A stretch of DNA of 64,000 nt from Zymobacter palmae (lineage in GTDB: Bacteria > Pseudomonadota > Gammaproteobacteria > Pseudomonadales > Halomonadaceae): contig NZ_AP018933.1 in assembly GCF_003610015.1 (NCBI RefSeq), positions 1,240,001-1,304,000 on the forward strand. The letters are read 5' to 3'. The notes under the pieces are model-generated. The model made no database searches. It was not told the origin of the DNA and worked only from the letters and a program-made list of their open reading frames with translations. Shown here piece by piece: positions 1-9,079 of the stretch (position 1 is its first letter; each line of letters starts with the position of its first letter). Position numbers and translations under genes: made by a program.

Positions 1-1
1 T

Positions 2-433
2 TGCAGGGACTCTCTAGAGGATATGGGACACTACAGTGATACAAATATAGCGGTTAATAAAGGGATCTTTATGTACTTTGGGGTGGAAGGTTGTCGCGAA
101 GGTTAAGATTATGCTGTTGGTTATATCGGAAAAACAAAAATGGGGGACTATTATCGACAATTAGTGCCCACCCTCTATGGTTCTATCGATGATTTTCCCG
201 AAGAGTTGAGCGCTATCGTAGCTGTTTCAGATAGTGTGGACTTTACCAAGGATAGAGTACTTGATAATGATAAAATAAACGATTATTTTCCTGCAAAATA
301 TGATAGAGATATACATGCTGAAATGGTAACGAATAATTTTGATAAAAAACAAAAGCTGAAATATTTTAATAAGATAAAAAAGAAATGCATAAGCGCCTTT
401 TGGAGTGTATGCAAAAGCAGGATGCTAAAATAA
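2..433 (+). pseudogene. 3' part of an unrecognised gene with an in-frame stop
   Basis: One reading frame is open from base 2 to the stop at 431-433 except for a single TAA at 104-106. The protein-like sequence continues in the same frame on both sides (upstream piece ends VEGCREG, downstream piece begins DYAVGYIGKTK), so this looks like one coding sequence with a nonsense codon, cut by the left window edge. The part after the stop could restart at the ATG at 140 (97 aa). It is rich in Lys, Asp, Tyr and Asn, clearly more AT-rich than the following genes, and ends in a basic tail. I do not recognise the family. The composition suggests horizontally acquired DNA. A sequencing error at the stop is an alternative. 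Confidence 0.45.
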
Positions 434-734
434 GTCTGTGTAGCTCGACCTGAAGGTCAATGCTACTCACTTTTCCCGATTTTCTCCATCGATTCTTGTG
501 CTTTCAGTAGTCCGTTACCCTCTTCGTAACACGTCCAAACGACAATAGAAAAGCGCTGTCGGAAGTGGCAGTATGAAGGGTATGGACAGAAGGCCTTGTG
601 CCAGCGCGCTATCGGGAACGGAAGCGGCCGCTGACAGCAGGGCTGTCTCTGCCTCCAGCACTTATCAATAATAATGCTGCGCTACGCAGCTCATGATGAT
701 CGGGCGAACAGGACATAAAACGGAGATGGCGAAC
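434..734. other. non-coding leader region upstream of asd
   Basis: About 300 bases without a credible gene. Composition returns from AT-rich to typical here, so a boundary between acquired and core DNA probably lies in this interval. I see no convincing promoter hexamers or terminator. Confidence 0.4.
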
Positions 735-1850
735 ATGCTTAAGGTAGGACTGGTCGGGTGGCGTGGCATGGTAGGGTCCGTGCTAATGCAGCGTATGCAG
801 GAAGAGCAGGACTTCCGTGATATCGAACCTACCTTCTTTTCTACCTCTCAGGTAGGCATCGAAGGGCCGGTAGTCAATGGTAAGACAACCGGCGAACTGA
901 AAGATGCCTTCGATCTAGAGCAGCTTGCCGATCAGGACGTCATCATTACCTGTCAAGGCGGCGACTACACCAAGGCCGTTCACGATGCGCTGCGTGAGCA
1001 GGGGTGGACCGGTTACTGGATCGACGCGGCTAGCACCATGCGCATGCGCGACGATGCCGCCATTATTCTCGACCCGGTCAACCGTGCGCTGATCGACCGT
1101 CGCCTTGAAGAAGGCCGCCGCACCTTTGTCGGCGGTAACTGTACCGTTAGTCTGATGCTGATGGGGCTAGGTGGCCTATTCGAAAAAGGGTGGATCGAAT
1201 GGATGACCTCCATGACCTACCAAGCTGCATCAGGTGCCGGTGCGCGCCATATGAAAGAGCTGCTTAACCAGATGGGCTATCTGCATGATGCGGTTGCGGA
1301 AGGTCTGAATGATCCGGCGCAGAGCATGCTGGACATCGACCGCGACGTTACCGCTGCACTGCGCAGCGATGCGATGCCGACCGAGCAGTTCGGCTATCCG
1401 CTGGCGGGCAGCCTACTGCCATGGATTGACAGTCAACTTGAGAACGGCCAGAGCCGTGAAGAATGGAAGGGTGGTGCTGAAACCAACAAGATCCTGGGTT
1501 ATGCGCCGAATACTGTTCCTGTCGATGGCCTGTGCGTGCGTATCGGCAACATGCGCTGTCATGCACAGGCATTCACCATCAAACTGAAAAAAGATATCCC
1601 GCTGGCGGATATCGAAGCGGCTATTCGCGATTACACCCCGTGGACTAAGCTGGTACCGAATGATAAAGAAGCCACGCTACAAGATCTGACGCCAACGGCC
1701 GTTGCCGGTACACTGACAGTGCCTGTTGGTCGCCTGCGCAAGCTGAACATGGGCGGGGAGTACCTGTCGGCATTCTCCGTTGGTGACCAGCTGCTGTGGG
1801 GTGCGGCTGAACCGCTGCGTCGCATGCTGCGCGTGATCGCTGACCGTTAA
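735..1850 (+). CDS. asd: Aspartate-semialdehyde dehydrogenase
   Basis: Reduces L-aspartyl-4-phosphate to aspartate semialdehyde with NADPH, the branch-point step to lysine/diaminopimelate, threonine and methionine; cytosolic. The N-terminus carries the nucleotide-binding loop [10 protein letters not shown] and the active-site cysteine lies in [10 protein letters not shown] near residue 135, both closely matching the enterobacterial-type enzyme. Length is 371 aa against 367 in E. coli. The frame is open further upstream, but GGAG at 722-725 sits 9 bases before the ATG at 735, and the protein from there aligns with family N-termini. An imperfect hairpin follows the stop. In relatives fimV commonly lies between asd and truA; here nothing does. 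Confidence 0.96.
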   Translation: MLKVGLVGWRGMVGSVLMQRMQEEQDFRDIEPTFFSTSQVGIEGPVVNGKTTGELKDAFDLEQLADQDVIITCQGGDYTKAVHDALREQGWTGYWIDAASTMRMRDDAAIILDPVNRALIDRRLEEGRRTFVGGNCTVSLMLMGLGGLFEKGWIEWMTSMTYQAASGAGARHMKELLNQMGYLHDAVAEGLNDPAQSMLDIDRDVTAALRSDAMPTEQFGYPLAGSLLPWIDSQLENGQSREEWKGGAETNKILGYAPNTVPVDGLCVRIGNMRCHAQAFTIKLKKDIPLADIEAAIRDYTPWTKLVPNDKEATLQDLTPTAVAGTLTVPVGRLRKLNMGGEYLSAFSVGDQLLWGAAEPLRRMLRVIADR

Positions 1851-1873
1851 GGCTTATCTTGTGCGGTAGTAAG

Positions 1874-1907
1874 GATGAGGGAGGAGGCTTCGGCCTGCCT
1901 CCCTCAT
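1874..1907 (+). terminator. GC-rich hairpin after asd
   Basis: ATGAGGGAGGAGGC, loop TTCG, then GCCTGCCTCCCTCAT: a 14-pair stem with one bulge about 24 bases after the asd stop. No T-tract follows, so it may be a weak or Rho-assisted terminator, or an mRNA-stabilising hairpin. Confidence 0.5.
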
Positions 1908-2051
1908 TGCGTCATGGGCGCTTGTGCTTGCCTAAGCGTTGCCCAGATAATGAGCGCTTTATCATGCACCGTTTTTTCCTCTTCTTGGCTATAGCGATAG
2001 CCATAGAGGTCGGCGGTGTCATCATTTCACGGAACGGGAAGTTATCGGTTC

Positions 2052-2993
2052 ATGTCGTTGTTTACCTTGCTTGATGAACACCATCCACGCGCAGGCCGCT
2101 TTGCCATGGGAATCGAGTACGATGGCTCACGGTACTATGGCTGGCAGCGACTGAAAGAGGGGCCTTCCGTTCAGCAGGCGCTGGAAGAGGCATTGGCGCG
2201 CGTCGCGCGTCAGCCTATCGAAGTGTTTGCCAGTGGGCGTACGGATACCGGTGTGCACGCGACTCGTCAGATCATCCATTTCGATACTCCCGTGGCGCGT
2301 ACGCAGAAGGCGTGGGTGATGGGGGGGAACGCCAACCTGCCTGCCGATGTACGCATTCAGTGGGCGGTGCCTGTCTCTGATGATTTCCATGCCCGTGCCA
2401 CGGCCACTGCGCGTCGCTATCGCTACCTCATCTTCAACAGCAGCATGCCGCCTGCACTGGGGCATGCCACGATGACATGGCATCGCACACCACTAGACGA
2501 ACAGCGAATGCATGCAGCGGCACAGGCGTTGGTGGGCGAACACGATTTCTCGGCGTTCCGAGCCGCACGTTGCCAGTCCAGCACTCCATGGCGTCACGTG
2601 CATTTCGTTGACGTGACGCGACATGGGCCACTGATCGTCGTGGACGTGCAGGCCAATGCCTTTCTTCATCATATGATTCGCAATATCGTGGGCGTACTGC
2701 TGGCCATCGGTGACGGTCGCCGTACCGTAGAATGGTGCGCACAGGTGCTGGCGTCGCGTGACCGCACTCAGGCCGGCATCACCGCGCCTCCACAGGGGTT
2801 GCACTTCGTCGACGCGCGCTTTGCGGGCAAGGATGTCCTGCCCGAAACCCCGCTTGGGCCCACGCCGCTGCTGTTTCTTGGCGAGTGGACAGGTGAGCGG
2901 GAGGTGCCAATTGGTGAATACCTACGCACGACCGCGCGCATGCAGCGCCACGGACTGGGAGAGGTACCTGCAGCAAGCTGTGATGACAAGTGA
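2052..2993 (+). CDS. truA: tRNA pseudouridine(38-40) synthase TruA
   Basis: Isomerises uridines 38, 39 and 40 in the anticodon stem-loop of many tRNAs. The catalytic aspartate is in GRTDTGVHA, and other family blocks are visible (FHARATATARRYRY, then FLHHMIRNIVG). It opens a same-strand run with trpF, accD, folC, a SPOR gene and cvpA. I favour the ATG at 2052 (313 aa), preceded by GGGAAG; a GTG at 2016 is also in frame and would add 12 residues. The C-terminal extension beyond the catalytic domain (after VDARF) is proline-rich and somewhat longer than in E. coli TruA. Confidence 0.95.
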   Translation: MSLFTLLDEHHPRAGRFAMGIEYDGSRYYGWQRLKEGPSVQQALEEALARVARQPIEVFASGRTDTGVHATRQIIHFDTPVARTQKAWVMGGNANLPADVRIQWAVPVSDDFHARATATARRYRYLIFNSSMPPALGHATMTWHRTPLDEQRMHAAAQALVGEHDFSAFRAARCQSSTPWRHVHFVDVTRHGPLIVVDVQANAFLHHMIRNIVGVLLAIGDGRRTVEWCAQVLASRDRTQAGITAPPQGLHFVDARFAGKDVLPETPLGPTPLLFLGEWTGEREVPIGEYLRTTARMQRHGLGEVPAASCDDK

Positions 2994-3044
2994 TGTTTGT
3001 GTGGCGTGCGGATACGGGCACCATGGCATAAGGAAAGAGACACT

Positions 3045-3707
3045 ATGACGGATTCTGGAAAAAGCGTGGTGGCTCAGCGCACTCGCCTCAAGATCTGCGG
3101 TCTAACCCGCCGAACGGATATCGATGCGGCCATCGCGGCAGGTGCGGATGCTATCGGTTTCGTGCTCTGGGAAGGCAGTCGTCGTGCAGTGACGGCTGAA
3201 CAGCTGGCACGATTGACCAACCGGCTTCCTCCCTTTGTGTCGCGTGTCGGCCTGTTCGTTAATGCTTCTGCGCAACAGGTCGAACAGTGCTTGCCTTGGT
3301 TGGATGTTCTACAGTTTCACGGAGATGAATCTCCGCTAGACTGTGCGACTTTTGGCGTGCCGTGGTTCAAGGCGCTGCGCATGAAGCAAGGCCTTGACCT
3401 TGCTGAACAGGTCGAACGCTATGCGCAGGCCAACGCCTTACTGCTGGATGCGTGGGTGCCGGATATGCCCGGCGGTACCGGTCAGCGTTTCGACTGGCAG
3501 CGCATTCCTGCCGCGCTGGCACCTTCCATCATTTTGGCGGGAGGGTTGACGGCAGATAACGTCGGGGCCGCCATTCATCAGGTCGGACCCTATGCTGTCG
3601 ATGTTTCTGGCGGAGTGGAATCTGGGCCGGGAACCAAGTCAGTAGCGGCCATGCAAGCGTTTGCCAACGCCGTGCGGCAGGCCGATGCCACCCGATTGCC
3701 AGCGTGA
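3045..3707 (+). CDS. trpF: Phosphoribosylanthranilate isomerase
   Basis: Third dedicated step of tryptophan synthesis: Amadori rearrangement of N-(5-phosphoribosyl)anthranilate to CdRP, on a TIM barrel. The general-base cysteine is in LKICGLTR near residue 18 and the general-acid aspartate in LLLDAWVPD near residue 137; the phosphate-binding C-terminal loop VDVSGGVESGPG is present. The ATG at 3045 follows AAGGAAAG with good spacing (220 aa); upstream in-frame codons overlap the truA-trpF junction and look non-coding. It is a stand-alone TrpF, not the TrpC-TrpF fusion of enterics, and sits in the Pseudomonas/Halomonas-type truA-trpF-accD order. Confidence 0.95.
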   Translation: MTDSGKSVVAQRTRLKICGLTRRTDIDAAIAAGADAIGFVLWEGSRRAVTAEQLARLTNRLPPFVSRVGLFVNASAQQVEQCLPWLDVLQFHGDESPLDCATFGVPWFKALRMKQGLDLAEQVERYAQANALLLDAWVPDMPGGTGQRFDWQRIPAALAPSIILAGGLTADNVGAAIHQVGPYAVDVSGGVESGPGTKSVAAMQAFANAVRQADATRLPA

Positions 3708-3857
3708 TCGGCATCAAGCGGCTACCCAATTGGGGCCGGAGACCGTTACAATAGCGCACAGTGTCTCACACGCTATTCTTGTTTTTCGCCATTTAAGAGG
3801 TCGTTTCCTCTGGCGAAAGACCAAACTCGTTTCAATGATCTAGGACGCCTTTCGCTC

Positions 3858-4730
3858 ATGAGCTGGCTGGATAAAATTGTCCCTTCGATGGGGCGCACCA
3901 AGCGCGCTGATCGACGCTCCAATATTCCTGATGGCCTCTGGCACAAGTGCCCGAGCTGTGAAGCAGTTCTGTATCGTCCGGAACTCGAACGTCACGATAA
4001 CGTATGTCCGAAATGCGATCATCATTTGCGCATGTCGGCACGCAAACGTCTCAACTGGTTTCTTGATGAAGACGGACGCGAAGAGATCGCAGCAGACCTG
4101 CTGCCGATCGACCGCCTGAAATTCAAGGATTCTAAGCGCTATAAGGATCGCCTGAGTGCGGCCCAGAAGAACACAGGCGAGAACGATGCGCTGATCGCCA
4201 TGCGTGGTCGTCTGAACGGTCTGGATGTCGTGGCCGTGGCTTTCGACTTCAGCTTCATGGGGGGGTCCATGGGGACGGTTGTCGGTGAGAAGTTCGTCCG
4301 TGCTGCCGAGCGTGCCTATGAAGAACGCATTCCGCTGGTCTGCTTTGCGGCGAGTGGCGGTGCACGTATGCAGGAAGGACTGTTCTCGCTGATGCAGATG
4401 GCTAAAACCTCTGCGGTCATCGAAAAGCTGAAAAGCGCAGCGGTACCGTTCATCTCCGTTCTGACCGACCCGGTCTTCGGTGGGGTTACTGCATCCTTGG
4501 CGATGCTGGGTGACATCAATGTGGCCGAACCTAAGGCACTGATCGGTTTCGCGGGTCCTCGCGTCATCGAGCAGACCGTACGCGAGAAGCTGCCTGAAGG
4601 TTTCCAGCGCAGTGAGTTCTTGCTCGAACACGGTACGGTCGACATGATCGTTCACCGCGGTGAACTGCGCGATACGCTTGAACGCATGATGCGCAAGTTC
4701 GTTCATGCGCCAAGCCGCAAGCAGGCCTGA
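3858..4730 (+). CDS. accD: Acetyl-CoA carboxylase carboxyltransferase subunit beta
   Basis: Beta subunit of the carboxyltransferase that, with AccA, moves CO2 from carboxybiotin-BCCP to acetyl-CoA to give malonyl-CoA. The N-terminal zinc ribbon has its four cysteines at residues 31, 34, 50 and 53 (CPSC...CPKC). The crotonase-fold core contains SGGARMQEG and the GGVTAS segment of the oxyanion-hole region. At 290 aa it is slightly shorter than E. coli AccD (304) at the C-terminus. About 150 bases separate it from trpF, so it may have its own promoter; folC follows after 30 bases. Confidence 0.97.
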   Translation: MSWLDKIVPSMGRTKRADRRSNIPDGLWHKCPSCEAVLYRPELERHDNVCPKCDHHLRMSARKRLNWFLDEDGREEIAADLLPIDRLKFKDSKRYKDRLSAAQKNTGENDALIAMRGRLNGLDVVAVAFDFSFMGGSMGTVVGEKFVRAAERAYEERIPLVCFAASGGARMQEGLFSLMQMAKTSAVIEKLKSAAVPFISVLTDPVFGGVTASLAMLGDINVAEPKALIGFAGPRVIEQTVREKLPEGFQRSEFLLEHGTVDMIVHRGELRDTLERMMRKFVHAPSRKQA

Positions 4731-4760
4731 CGTTTAGTCGGGACGGAGGGGGGAACTGTA

Positions 4761-6050
4761 ATGACGCTGGATCAATGGTTGACGCTTCTTGGGCGTCAAC
4801 ACCCTGTTGCAATCGATCTCGGGTTGGAGCGTTTGACCACGGTAGCGGAGCGTCTGTCGTTGACTGGCCGTCCGCTTGCACGTCATGTCGTGACTGTGGC
4901 GGGTACCAATGGCAAGGGGTCGACGGTTGCGATGGTCGATGCTATTGCTCGTGCCCATGGGCTGAGCAGCGGTACCTACAGTTCCCCTCATCTACGTCGC
5001 TACAATGAGCGCGTGACCGTTAAAGGTCAGTATGTCACCGATGATCAGTTGGTGGCGGCTTTCGAACGTATTGAAGCAGCACGCACTCAGCCTGGCCTGC
5101 CGGAAGTTAGTCTGACCTACTTTGAAGTGGGCACGCTGGCGGCGGCGTTGATCTTCCAAGAGGCGGCATTGGACGTCGTAGTGCTGGAAGTCGGTCTCGG
5201 CGGCCGTCTTGATGCGGTCAATATCTTTGATGCCGATGTGGGGGTTGTCACCACTATCGGTATCGATCATGTTGAATATCTCGGTAGCGATATCAATGCG
5301 ATCGGGCGAGAGAAGGCGGGTATCTTCCGGCGGGGTGCTGGGGCCGTGCTGGGCAGTAGTGATCTGCCTGCTTCGGTGCGCGAGGTGGCCGAGCACTGTG
5401 GCGTGGGCACTCTGCGCCAGCTGGGTGAATCCTTTGTCCGCACTGATGCTGTTGATGGGCATTGGTCGTGGTCAGGGCACGATGCGAAAGGCAACGACGT
5501 CGAACTTGTCGCGCTACCCGATCCGCATCTGCCACTGGATAACGCCGCGTCGGCTATTCAGGCAGCCTGGCTGGCGTTTGGCCCGCTATCGGCCGAACGG
5601 GTCGCACGCGCGCTGTCCTCACTTGATATGCCGGGGCGTCTGCAGTGGAAAGGGCCGTGGTGCCTAGACGTGTCGCATAACCCCCACGCGGCTGCCTATG
5701 TTGCCCGTTATTTTAAGGCTCGTGAACGTCAGGGCACCGTGCCCGCACGGCGAGTGGCCGTACTGGGCATGTTGGGCGATAAAGATCCCGATGGTGTGAT
5801 CGAACAGCTGCAGTCCGTCATTTCTGAATGGATTGTGGTCTCGTTAGCCGGCGATCGTGCACGCGATGCCGATACGCTGGTTGCCGCTGTGAAGCGTCAT
5901 GGCGGCCACGTACTGGCACGCTGTGACACGGTCGATCAGGCCATGCATTACTGTGAAACATTGCAACCTTATGCCGATGAACGGCTGGTGTGCGGTTCGT
6001 TCTTGACCGTAGCAGCCGCACTGGACTATCTGGATGCACAGTCGGAATGA
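4761..6050 (+). CDS. folC: Bifunctional dihydrofolate/folylpolyglutamate synthase
   Basis: ATP-dependent ligase that adds glutamate to dihydropteroate and then further glutamates to folates. The P-loop TNGKGSTV is near residue 50, followed by the family block YSSPHL and the central motif EVGLGGRLDAVN; a Mur-ligase type C-terminal domain (LDVSHNPHAA) completes it. Length 429 aa matches the family (about 420). A strong purine-rich ribosome site (GGAGGGGGGA) lies just before the ATG. Placement immediately after accD is the usual gammaproteobacterial arrangement. Confidence 0.96.
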   Translation: MTLDQWLTLLGRQHPVAIDLGLERLTTVAERLSLTGRPLARHVVTVAGTNGKGSTVAMVDAIARAHGLSSGTYSSPHLRRYNERVTVKGQYVTDDQLVAAFERIEAARTQPGLPEVSLTYFEVGTLAAALIFQEAALDVVVLEVGLGGRLDAVNIFDADVGVVTTIGIDHVEYLGSDINAIGREKAGIFRRGAGAVLGSSDLPASVREVAEHCGVGTLRQLGESFVRTDAVDGHWSWSGHDAKGNDVELVALPDPHLPLDNAASAIQAAWLAFGPLSAERVARALSSLDMPGRLQWKGPWCLDVSHNPHAAAYVARYFKARERQGTVPARRVAVLGMLGDKDPDGVIEQLQSVISEWIVVSLAGDRARDADTLVAAVKRHGGHVLARCDTVDQAMHYCETLQPYADERLVCGSFLTVAAALDYLDAQSE

Positions 6051-6111
6051 TGGGGTAGGTGCCCGTGATGAGCCACTGCCCGCAAGGAAACCATGACACG
6101 AGGATGTGTAA

Positions 6112-6969
6112 ATGAAGTACGGGATGCGTGAACGAATCAGTGGCGGCATCATCCTGGTCGCCATAGCGGTTATTCTGGTGCTGATCTTCTTTGGAAGACC
6201 CGGACACCACAAGGAAGATGCGGCGGCACCGGACGTCTCCTTCAATCAGCAGCCGATCAATGGTTCACCGGCCAATGATCAGCCGCTGACGCTGCCTGCG
6301 GATGCGTCCGCTGCACCTAATGCGGTGGATCAAGCGCCGACCGATGGTGCGGTACCTGCTCTGGATCAGCAGAATGGTTCGGCTGTCGTCAATCCGATCA
6401 CGCCGGCACCAGCTGCGCCGCAGCCTATCCAGACCAATCTGCAGCCTGCTCCTGTCGTGCCTGCTGCCCCTGCTCAGCCCGCTGTGCAGCGCCCGGCCGC
6501 TCCGGTACCTGCACAGGCGCGTCCAGCCGCGCCTGCTCCCAGCAAACCTGCGCCTCAGCCTGTACATAAAGCAGACAAGCCTGCTGCAGCACCTGTTGCG
6601 CCTAAAGCAGAAAGCAAGCCCGCTAAGTTGGCGTCCAGTGACCCGATCATGAATGCGGCTCAACGCCCCGAAGCACGCCCTGCTCCAGCGGCTGCGCCTG
6701 CCAAACCGGCGGCTCCGGCTCCCAGCGCTGCCGTGCCGACCGATGGTTGGTCCGTTCAGGCGGGCAGTTTCGGTAACAACGACAACGCTCAGCGTTTGAT
6801 CCAGCGTCTGGCGCAGAGCGGCTTCAAGGCCTACACGCTCAAGCGTGATCCGAACACGGTCGTACTGGTCGGCCCGTTCTCTACTTCGCAGGCCGCCGAA
6901 GAAGCGCGTACGCAGATGCAGCAGCGTGCGGGTACCAATGGTCTTGTTGTACGTAACGGCAAGCACTGA
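6112..6969 (+). CDS. SPOR-domain cell division protein, DedD-like
   Basis: A bitopic inner-membrane protein: a short cytoplasmic N-terminus (MKYGMRERISGG), one membrane segment around residues 15-33, a roughly 170-residue periplasmic linker very rich in Pro and Ala, and a C-terminal SPOR domain beginning WSVQAGSFGNNDNAQRL. SPOR domains bind glycan strands stripped of stem peptides at the septum, so a role in constriction is likely. The architecture and position between folC and cvpA match DedD of enterics. The linker is unusually long and low in complexity. The stop codon overlaps the cvpA start by one base, so the two are probably translationally coupled. Confidence 0.9.
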   Translation: MKYGMRERISGGIILVAIAVILVLIFFGRPGHHKEDAAAPDVSFNQQPINGSPANDQPLTLPADASAAPNAVDQAPTDGAVPALDQQNGSAVVNPITPAPAAPQPIQTNLQPAPVVPAAPAQPAVQRPAAPVPAQARPAAPAPSKPAPQPVHKADKPAAAPVAPKAESKPAKLASSDPIMNAAQRPEARPAPAAAPAKPAAPAPSAAVPTDGWSVQAGSFGNNDNAQRLIQRLAQSGFKAYTLKRDPNTVVLVGPFSTSQAAEEARTQMQQRAGTNGLVVRNGKH

Positions 6970-7544
6970 TGGCGTTGACGGGTTTTGATTGGTGTTTCAT
7001 TGCCATTGCCGGTTTTTGTACGGTAATGGGATTGCGTCGCGGTCTGATTCATGAAGGGCTGGGGCTGCTGGTATGGGCGGTTGCCTTTCTGGCCGCCAAC
7101 CACTATTGCGGTGTTCTGGCCCCTCATCTGCCCGCGATGTTTGCTTCTGAGGAGCTGCGCTTGATCGTTGCCTTCGCCGCTCTGATCATCGGCTGTGTAC
7201 TGGTGGGCGGCTTTATCGTCCGCACGCTGAAGTCGATGATCGACTGGGCTGGAATGGGGGGCTTCAATCATGTGTTGGGTGCAGTGTTCGGTGCGCTGAA
7301 GGCAACCGCTATTCTTGTGCTGTTGAACGTCGTTATTCCAATGACGCCTTTCGGGCAGATGAGTGGTTGGCAGCATTCCATTTTGCGGCCCACTATTGCT
7401 CAGGCACAAGGGGTGTTGACCGGTCGCCTAGGAACGCTGTTGCGCCAAGCGTTCGATGAGCACGTATTGCCTGCTGCACGCAAAGCGGAAGAGGCGGGCA
7501 CTCAGGCTGCCTCTGAAATTATCAAGCCGCGACTGCAACACTGA
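6969..7544 (+). CDS. cvpA: CvpA family membrane protein
   Basis: A small integral membrane protein (191 aa) with four predicted hydrophobic segments: roughly residues 4-22, 27-48, 60-82 and 102-120. CvpA is named for colicin V production in E. coli and has been linked to envelope stress and bile resistance; its molecular activity is not settled. It starts within the stop of the SPOR gene (TGATG). In most relatives purF follows directly; here a rho-independent terminator comes 34 bases after the stop and purF is absent. Confidence 0.9.
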   Translation: MALTGFDWCFIAIAGFCTVMGLRRGLIHEGLGLLVWAVAFLAANHYCGVLAPHLPAMFASEELRLIVAFAALIIGCVLVGGFIVRTLKSMIDWAGMGGFNHVLGAVFGALKATAILVLLNVVIPMTPFGQMSGWQHSILRPTIAQAQGVLTGRLGTLLRQAFDEHVLPAARKAEEAGTQAASEIIKPRLQH

Positions 7545-7577
7545 CGGACAACAACCGTCGGATCATGGTACGCTCAG

Positions 7578-7611
7578 CCCTTGTCTCTTTAGCCGGAGAC
7601 AGGGGTTTTTT
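7578..7611 (+). terminator. Rho-independent terminator after cvpA
   Basis: CCCTTGTCTC, 8-base loop, GAGACAGGGG (10 pairs including one G-T), followed by TTTTTT. It closes the truA-to-cvpA run and separates it from metZ. Confidence 0.9.
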
Positions 7612-7658
7612 ATCGCCTATTGCCGATCTTGCACACAGAACGGGAGGCTTTGCCGCCA

Positions 7659-8864
7659 ATGAGCACGTATGACCATTCCGAATGGAGCGCAGAAACGGCT
7701 GCTATTCGCGCCTTTCATCAGCGCACCCACGAACAGGAGCACGTTGATCCCCTCTACATGACATCGAGCTTTGTCTATGGCAGCGCTGCTGAAGCCATGC
7801 GCAAATTCTCCGGGGAAGAAGAAGGCAATGTCTACGCGCGTTTCCATAACCCGACCGTGCAGCTGTTCGAAAAACGGTTGGCCGCGATGGAAGGCGGTGA
7901 GCAGTGTGTTGCAACGAGTTCCGGTATGTCGGCGATCCTGTCACTGGCGCTTGGATTGTTGAAAAGCGGTGATGAAATACTGGCGTCATCCGCACTGTTT
8001 GGCTCCACGGTGGGGTTATTCCGCAACTACCTCGAGAAATTCGGTGTCGGTATCCGCTTTATTTCGGCTACTGAGGTGGTCAATCCCGAAGCGTGGGAAA
8101 AAGCGATTACGCCGCAGACGCGACTGTTGTTTGCAGAAACGCCGTCTAATCCGCTGGCAACGCTGATCGACATTCGTGCTGTTGCGGATGTTGCTCATCG
8201 TCATGGTGCGCTGCTGGTCATCGACAACTGTTTCTGCACCCCGGTGCTTCAGCAGCCGCTGGCCTTGGGGGCGGATATCGTAGTGCATTCCGCGACCAAG
8301 TACATTGATGGTCAGGGCCGAGCTATCGGCGGTGCCGTAGTGGGGCGGCGCGAGCACATGCAGGATATCTTCAACGTTGTACGTACCTGTGGTCCGTGTC
8401 TCAGTCCGTTTAACGCATGGCTGTTCACCAAAGGGCTTGAAACGCTATCGCTGCGCATGAAGGCTCACTGTGAACAGGCGGCGGCACTGGCTGAGTGGTT
8501 GGAAGCCCATCCTGCGGTCGCCAAGGTGTACTACTGTGGCCTGCCGAGCCATCCTCAGCACGAACTGGCCAAGCGACAGCTGCGAGCTTTTGGTGCTGTG
8601 GTCGGCTTCGAGGTGCACGGTGGTCGTGATGCCGCATGGTCCGTGATCGACAGCACTCAGATGCTGTCCATTACAGGTAATCTGGGTGATGTACGTACAA
8701 CGATCACCCATCCCGCCACGACGACGCACGGCAAGCTGACCCTTGAACAGCGTGTTGCCGCAGGTATTGAGGAAGGGCTGATCCGTGTATCGGTTGGTCT
8801 GGAAGGGCTTGACGATATCAAGCGTGATTTGGCGCGAGGGCTGGATGCCTTGGCTGCGTGCTAA
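7659..8864 (+). CDS. metZ: O-succinylhomoserine sulfhydrylase
   Basis: PLP enzyme of the Cys/Met gamma-family that condenses O-succinylhomoserine with sulfide to form homocysteine directly, bypassing cystathionine. The cofactor lysine is in HSATKYIDGQGR; the PLP ring-stacking and phosphate regions (ATSSGMSAI, DNCFCTPVLQ) are present. Length 401 aa fits MetZ. I use the ATG at 7659, with GGGAGG 12 bases upstream; an earlier in-frame codon exists. In Pseudomonas and Halomonas metZ follows cvpA-purF, supporting MetZ over MetB or MetC, but the sulfhydrylase and lyase subfamilies are close, so substrate is inferred from context and similarity. Confidence 0.9.
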   Translation: MSTYDHSEWSAETAAIRAFHQRTHEQEHVDPLYMTSSFVYGSAAEAMRKFSGEEEGNVYARFHNPTVQLFEKRLAAMEGGEQCVATSSGMSAILSLALGLLKSGDEILASSALFGSTVGLFRNYLEKFGVGIRFISATEVVNPEAWEKAITPQTRLLFAETPSNPLATLIDIRAVADVAHRHGALLVIDNCFCTPVLQQPLALGADIVVHSATKYIDGQGRAIGGAVVGRREHMQDIFNVVRTCGPCLSPFNAWLFTKGLETLSLRMKAHCEQAAALAEWLEAHPAVAKVYYCGLPSHPQHELAKRQLRAFGAVVGFEVHGGRDAAWSVIDSTQMLSITGNLGDVRTTITHPATTTHGKLTLEQRVAAGIEEGLIRVSVGLEGLDDIKRDLARGLDALAAC

Positions 8865-9037
8865 GTCCGTGCCTGCATAAGCGTTCGCGCCTGTGCAAGA
8901 GAAAGTGCGCCCGAGCTTGGCCTGGAGCACCGTGCCTTGTTAGGGGAATGAACGTTGCGTTCATAATCATGATATGAAAAGGGCTATCGGGTTCGGGTGG
9001 CAGATACGCTGTGCTACTGTCAGAACGCTATGAAGAA

Positions 9038-9057
9038 TGCCAGCGCACGCGCTGGCA
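9038..9057 (-). terminator. Possible terminator of the GST gene
   Basis: Perfect 8-pair hairpin TGCCAGCG, loop of 4, CGCTGGCA, 23 bases after the stop of the minus-strand GST gene. Read on the minus strand it is followed by TTCTTC, a weak T-tract. Confidence 0.5.
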
Positions 9058-9079
9058 CTCGTGTATCTGGGGGGCAGGC

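Noticed and set aside
1859-2074. 71-residue frame between asd and truA
   Set aside because: Overlaps the post-asd hairpin and the truA start; no ribosome site. Its hydrophobic stretch seems accidental.
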